Below are positions 58,278 to 64,000 of a stretch of 64,000 nt of DNA, piece after piece; within the stretch, counting starts at the first letter, position 1; each line of letters begins with the position of its first letter. Location of the stretch: NCBI RefSeq assembly GCF_046630445.1, contig NC_092333.1:720308001-720372000 (forward strand), read 5' to 3'. Origin of the DNA: Rutidosis leptorrhynchoides. Taxonomy: Eukaryota; Streptophyta; Magnoliopsida; Asterales; Asteraceae. Both the position numbers and the translations under genes were made by a program. The notes beneath the pieces were generated by a model that was given only the letters and a program-made list of their open reading frames with translations, did not search any database and was not told the origin of the DNA.

Positions 58278-60072
58278 TGTGACGATCGCTCCAAATCCAT
58301 ATGGACGAACACGTCATTCATCGATTTCATTGCGAGGTATTTGACCTCTATATGATACGTTTTGTAAACATTGCATTCTTTTGAAAAGGCACACCATCAA
58401 TGAATATTTAAATCAAAGGTTTTCGACATCTGATGAATTCTACATATAGACAATCACCGTAAATAATAGTTTTCAATAGTACTTCCGTTGACAATGCAGT
58501 CAAAATAAGATACATGGTGATGATTTTGTGAATGCAACGTTTTCTTGAATAAAGCATGCAAGACTCCATGCACATAGCTTGTATAACATGTAAGCAAACA
58601 GCGGAAGACTTCTAGGGAACCTGAGAATAAACATGCTAACAAGTGTCAACACAAAGGTTGGTGAGTTCATAGTTTTAGTGTTTCGCATAATCAGTATATA
58701 AAAGTGAATCACAAGATTTCAGTTGTTTCATCCAGAAACATTTATCAATAGATTCTACATAACAGAGCACCCTGGTAACTAAGCTTTAACGTTATAATGA
58801 TAAATACCCCATTCGTTTTAATACACGCAAACCAACGTGTCCTAAACTCAAATAACACACGTCCGTTAAAAGGCTAGCGCTCTAGCTCGGACGGGGATGC
58901 CAAGCCCTATGGATCCATATACTGTTATTCGCGCCCACCAGTCCATATCCTATGTACTGGCAGCTACTAGTTACCAAAGCTAAGGGATTTTCGGTTCAAA
59001 CTTAGTGTAGAATTTAGTATGTACTTGTATCCATTGCGTTTTAAAATAAATTGCATGTATTCTCAGCCCAAAAATATAGATTGCAAAAGCAATTAAAAAG
59101 GGAGCAAATGAAACTCACGCATATAAATCTAGTATTTTCAGTATTTATAAACAGTCGCATGTATTCTCAGCCCAAAAATATATTGAGTAAAAGGGATCAT
59201 ATGAAACTCACCTTAGCAGCATATAAAGTCGTTCACCAAAATGTGACCGAAACTCGAATTACCAAATAACCGTAGATCTCAACCTAGAGAACATATGTTG
59301 GTCAATAAATGTCTATCAAGCTAGGTCAGGTCATAGTGTATCACAATCCTAATGCTCGATGTCGACATACAAAAGTTATCCAAAGTCGTTTCAAAAAGTC
59401 AATTTTGACAATAGTTTAACAAAACGAGACGTACCTTATATAAGGATTCATTTACTCGGTTGGTAATATTCATAAATCCAATTTATCAATCTCGTAAACA
59501 AGTTGTTTAAATCTTAATTGTAGATTCAAAAGCAATTTCAATTAACTTCAATCATAATTCAGTTGCTCATATCTTTTAATCCGTTCATCGAAATTATTCG
59601 ATATTTAAATGAAAAGTTATTGATTTTTCGCCAGCTTTCCAAAAACATGTATATCATATACCTTTTACCAGTAATATATGTATTTAATTCGTGATCTATT
59701 ATAAACTGTTTAACGACAAAATTTAGCATACACGTATGTATAAATATATATACTCGAGCACTAGACATGGATACACAATTAATATATAAAAGATAAAATA
59801 TGAGTGCTTACGTATCAATATTGAGATTCAATATTGTAGGATAGTACGTAGAAGTAACGGAGATGATAAACACTAGGTTTGACTTACGAGCAAAACCCTC
59901 GAACAATACCCATAACCTCCTTAGTAATAACCCATAGTTTCCTTAGCTCTATCCCACTTGAAAACCCATTTTGAAAGTGACACGCTCATGACCTCGTCGT
60001 AGTATTTAAGTGATATAATTAATAATAATAATAATAATACTATTAATAATAATAAAATAAATAATAATAATC

Positions 60073-60116
<44 letters not shown>

Positions 60117-60175
60117 TTAAATAAATAATTTACACATAGTAATATATGTGTAAAACAACTCGCGCAGAAACCTGG

Positions 60176-60253
60176 TATTTATAGGCATAATTCCTGATTC
60201 TGATGCCCATGCGATCGCATGGGTTTTATGCCTATTTCTCATGCGATCGCATG
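60176..60253 (-). promoter_or_regulatory. Paired palindromes plus TATA box (family-B minus-strand LTR)
   Basis: CATGCGATCGCATG at 60208-60221 and 60240-60253, starts 32 bp apart; sense TATAAATA at 60176-60183, 24 bp from the nearer palindrome. Same module as 31450-31526. Confidence 0.72.
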
Positions 60254-60594
60254 GCCGTCAGATCCAGCTCACATATTTTTGTTTTCTTGTTTGTCGACAT
60301 AATTAAATATAATATATATAATTTAAATAATTAATTATATATTATATTAAATTCATGTGCATAGTTGACTTGTAATTTTCGTTCCGATGACTCGTACGTT
60401 GTCACTCGACTTATGTCCCGGTTCCAGTTTCTCGAACGCATTTTCGTACGCTTAGAAAACTCGCAATTTACGTTTTGTGACTCGTACCTTTGTCAAAATA
60501 TAGTCTTAAATTATCACTAAACCATATCATTCAAAGTGTATCTTAAACTTTCGAGTGTTTTGGTCATTTACTTCTATAAATCATTGTCTCGCTA

Positions 60595-60601
<7 letters not shown>

Positions 60602-60664
<63 letters not shown>
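60602..60664. repeat. (TA)n microsatellite
   Basis: About 62 bp of TA inside the family-B LTR; no element adjoins it. Confidence 0.9.
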
Positions 60665-60667
<3 letters not shown>

Positions 60668-61171
60668 ACAAATCGTTTTATGACCAAGTTAATATATATT
60701 TTCAACATTCATAAACACGTTTTAAATATACGTCGTAAGTTATTCATACAATTAATATTCCAACTTATCATATATATTCAAATAAATATTTAAACCAATA
60801 AGTTTAATGTACGGTATCAAACAATTAATACATTGTTACGTTTTCAAGTTATAGTGTATATATATATATATATATGTATATACATATAATTGTTCGCGAA
60901 TCGCCGAGAACAACCGAAAGGTATTTGAATATATGAAAGTAGTTCAAAAATTTTGAGATTCAGTTTTACAGACTTTGCTTATCGCGATATTAAGTTTAAA
61001 TTTGGTCAGAAATTTTCGGGTCATCACAGTACCTACCCGTTAAAGAAATTTCGTCCCGAAATTTGAGTGAGGTCGTCATGACTAACAATAAAAATGTTTT
61101 CATGCCGTATATGTGTTGATAAATAGAGTTTTATCACCGTTGAATAATATGGATAAAACAATCCGATTATT

Positions 61172-61311
61172 CCAATGGCTTGGCGGTATCGAGGTCATCC
61201 TTACAACCTTGAGGTTGAGGGTTCGAGTCCTGCTTAGGACAATTCGTGGTGTATATATTCGAGTTAGATTTAGATGGGTATGTGAGTTTGCCTTTCAAAA
61301 AAAAAAAAAAA
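61172..61311 (+). repeat. tRNA-derived SINE with poly(A) tail
   Basis: A box TGGCTTGGCGG (61176-61186) and B box GGTTCGAGTCC (61220-61230) in proper spacing, then a short body and A(15) ending ~61311. The homologous retrotransposon region near 22430-22490 lacks it, which confirms insertion. Clear target duplications were not seen. Confidence 0.8.
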
Positions 61312-62431
61312 GAGAAGTTATCGTAAAAGAGTGAAATAAAGGAATAGAGATTCGTCTTAATTTTTGACGTAGTAACGATTGATTTCCGGAATTTAAGAAA
61401 TAGAAAATCTTCATATTCTAAATAAGATTTGATTTATCGAGATTTAAGGAGATTAAGATCTTCTTTTATTAAATGCGTAATCTGCCTCGATTGCTATGTC
61501 TGATATTTCACTATAAATTGACCTTTTCCGTTTCATTTATTTTCACCACTCTTATAAGCTTCTTCCTTATTTCATACTTACAAAAGATTTGTGAAAATGC
61601 TTCATCCAGTTCTGATTCTTGATATTTTCTTGGCTATCATATCATTCATTCTTCTTTTTCATCTGCCACCAGAGGAGGTTATTTTCTTTTACTATTACCT
61701 TGGGGTTATATTGCTTTTCATTCTCCCGTGTCTTTATATCGCTATACGCATTGATATACACGGTTTGTAATTTTGGGGTTGTTTTCGGGCTTTATATTTT
61801 CCATTATATTTCGGAGCTTCATGCTTTCGTTTTCTCTTCCCGACTTTAAGTCAAGCGAATAATGGTCCTAAATTCGTAGGTATACATTTTGGAATGAACA
61901 TAATTAATGTTCTAAGAAAGAAACGGTAATAGCACAATCTGACTTGTCAAATTACCAGAATACCTTGAAAAAGACCGAATCATTAAGAAAATATTTTCTT
62001 GATATTTTTAGAGATTATATAGAATGAAAGAGTTATGTAACATGGTTCATGATGAGGGTGTGATCTGTGAACATTTATCAAGTTCCATTAGAAACTCAGC
62101 ATGACTTACTGTAATATAATCACGTTGATCAAGTGTCATTATACTATACTAACTCATGCTTCAGCTCCCAACACCACTTCAAAAATATTCATATTTTAAC
62201 CTCGAAGGTTTCAGAATTTAAAAACTAAAATAGTTTCTTTTATGATGTTACACAGATATCGCAAGGAGAAAATTGATTTCCGATAAGAATGATTATGGAA
62301 TTATCTCCAGAAATATGGAGGATATTTATAATGAAAGATACGATGATATCTTAGAATTTCTAATATCAGGGGATGATGAAGAATATTGTCCGCAAGGGTT
62401 TAGATTCGGAAGCAAGGTATTCGTTAATGGC

Positions 62432-62632
62432 TTCAGCAGATACTAAATCATTTGGATTCTTTGAAGGCAGGTTTAGTCTTTGTGATTTATCCACAGCCTC
62501 CTTCATACTTTGCTCAATCCATTTTTCAGTACCAAAATTTTTCTGAGCTTTGCCAATACACTACTCTTTATCATCAAACTTTTGACTGTTAAAGTCGTTT
62601 ACAGTTTTTGATGCTTCATCAGCATTTTTCAA
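62432..62632 (-). pseudogene. Captured PABP gene fragment, third copy
   Basis: Minus strand reads NADEASKTVNDFNSQKFDDK, a stop, then IGKAQKNFGTEKWIEQSMKE and AVDKSQRLNLPSKNPNDLVS. Same poly(A)-binding protein segment as at 21105 and 2153, at the matching place in the family-B internal region, so inherited from the same capture as 21105-21312. Confidence 0.78.
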
Positions 62633-64000
62633 GATTTCGAGAACTAGTTCATAGTTTAGGGTGTTTTTCAGAAACTTCACATTCGAAGTCTGTAAGTCTT
62701 GAAGGTAAACGTTATATGTATATATATAACTGTTGGCGAAAAATTGCTACGAAATTCAAAATACTGATTTGCTAATTCCCAGTAGTTGGTATGACAATTG
62801 TTGTTAAAAGTTGTATATGAGTACTTGATAGAGTTTCAATGAATAATTATCGTGATTTTTCGGAGAGGCTTAATGATCAATGAAGTTGTTGATAAGTTTA
62901 CTGCTAATGTGGTGGAATATGAAAGGTTCCCCGATAACAAAAATGCCAAAGTTACAAGTCTGAAAGGTCGTTGTTAACTGGTTGAACGGTTGATAATACT
63001 GGATACTTTGAAAAGAAATTGCAAGGTTATTTTCAGTAATAACAATGCTAAAGGATCTTTCACATTTTTGAAGTCAAAGTATAGCTTTGAAAAATGTAGA
63101 GATCTAAGAATGATGTCACCCGTTAAATCTTGACTTGGATTCTGATCCGTCAATATCAGAATATGTAATTGAATTTGTATGGAAACGATTGTATATCGCT
63201 GTGAGCATAGTTAATAATTTTTGAATCAAAGTTGAAGAATGTACAGTATAACATATTAATTGTGAACTTATATATTTCCCGGGAATTACCTACCCGTTAA
63301 AGATTTCACAAGTAATATTTTGTACAAAAGAATTTTTATTACCGTCTTTATGAAAATATATGTATGTATATTTTCTTCAGATGTAACGCAGATTTAATGA
63401 GTTAATATCATATTAAGCTCATTTAATTTTTGGCTGGATTAGAAATGAATAATCTTTAAAACATTAAAGATTTCATAATCTTCGTGGAGTATTTTACTAA
63501 TGTAATCAATACTTCGTTATTCAATTTTATTGATATTTCCACAGTGAATCATGTTGGTGCTTATGGAACTCTTGCTAACTTCGAAAGGTAAAAATGATGT
63601 TTTCTGGAAAGTTTCAAGTATATCGAAAATGAAAATGTAAAATCAATTATGTAATTGAATAATACACTTGGTTTATTATGAAATGAAATTCATTAAGTTG
63701 GAACAGAGATTGTAGTTAACAATGGTTAAGTTGTTAAGGAAGGATGTACATCATTGCATATTAGTAATATGAACTAACCGAGTAGTACCTACCAGTTAAG
63801 ATTCACACGTAATAGCTTAGTACGAAAAGATTTATTTTGATTTCAAAATTCATATATATTAAATATACATAAAATTTCTTCAGGGGAAATGAGTTAATAC
63901 TTCATCGGTTATTGTTGCTGGTATTTCTTGGTAACTACGGTGCGTATGACGTTGATGCTCGTGGAACAGATTGTGAAGTTGAGGTTTGCAATGCGAATGT

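Larger units (their letters stand above)
58278..61028 (-). repeat. Family-B 3' LTR (minus strand)
   Basis: Sense strand begins TGTGATGACCCGAAAATTTC at 61028 and ends GATCGTCACA at 58278. It matches the solo LTR 31058-50794 along its length and is preceded on the sense side by the polypurine-like 'aaatttctttaacgggtagg', so it is the 3' LTR of an element whose body runs to the right. Contains a TA run (60602-60664), an AAT array and the promoter module. Confidence 0.85.
61029..64000 (-). mobile_element. 3' internal region of the family-B element (runs off the window)
   Basis: Sense strand leads into the LTR through 'gggacgaaatttctttaacg'. Homologous in many blocks to 19011-22619. The polypurine-like motif TTAACGGGTAGGTA is present at 61030-61043, 63287-63300 and (one change) 63786-63799. 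Includes a SINE and a PABP fragment. No gag or pol domain is visible; coding parts would lie beyond 64000. Confidence 0.7.

Noticed and set aside
61172-61311. tRNA gene
   Set aside because: Good A and B boxes but no acceptor stem pairing and a poly(A) tail; a SINE explains it.

Overview
This is a repeat-dense window from a plant nuclear genome. It has no operons or bacterial-style genes. Coding matches are plant retroelement polyproteins, a PPR protein and a PADRE (DUF4228) protein. The LTR families starting TGTGATGACCCG and TGTAACATCCCG, and the Athila type seen here, suggest a eudicot, probably Asteraceae; that taxon call is an inference from repeat style only.

Layout. 1-1430: end of a long LTR, a SINE-like piece and a short tandem array. 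1611-7454: a structurally complete but coding-dead Ty1/copia element (minus strand, TSD TATTG) that carries a fragment of a poly(A)-binding protein (PABP) gene. 7455-9830: gene-like island with one convincing host gene, a single-exon PADRE gene (8761-9252, minus). 9835-16300: two elements sitting inside (TA)n runs, both with inverted ends and telomere-like (TTTAGGG-type) hairpin cores; the second holds a 3.9-kb solo LTR. 16300-19010: host segment with a MITE and a 1.8-kb non-autonomous Mutator-like element (MULE) carrying a 259-aa ORF. 19011-22619: 3' internal part of a long-LTR retrotransposon, again with a PABP fragment. 22620-29326: second copy of 11700-19010, so this is a roughly 7-kb segmental duplication.

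29277-52901: a decayed PPR gene split by a nest of insertions, each level supported by target-site duplications: PPR pseudogene > MULE (30047-52219, 9-bp TSD) > 5'-truncated LINE (30794-51208, 12-bp TSD) > solo LTR (31058-50794, 5-bp imperfect TSD) > Athila-lineage Ty3 element (33289-50572, TSD ACTGC). The Athila is young: its two ~2-kb LTRs differ by one substitution and one homopolymer indel by eye. It has an intact 1868-aa gag-pol, a tRNA-Asp-type primer site, a 138-aa basic zinc-finger accessory ORF, and a downstream ORF that becomes a 525-aa protein when an intron with good splice sites is removed. 52902-58277: more host-like sequence, MITE, LINE relic, another (TA)n foldback element and part of a third LTR family. 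58278-64000: 3' LTR and 3' internal region of a minus-strand LTR element, with a SINE and a third PABP fragment.

The most notable signal is a promoter module shared by two LTR families: two perfect 14-15-bp palindromes (CATGCG..CGCATG) whose starts lie 31-32 bp apart, 23-24 bp upstream of a TATA box. The Athila has this module in its LTRs, a second version just upstream of the spliced downstream gene, and a third ahead of gag-pol. All coordinates and comparisons were made by eye; no alignment or database search was run.
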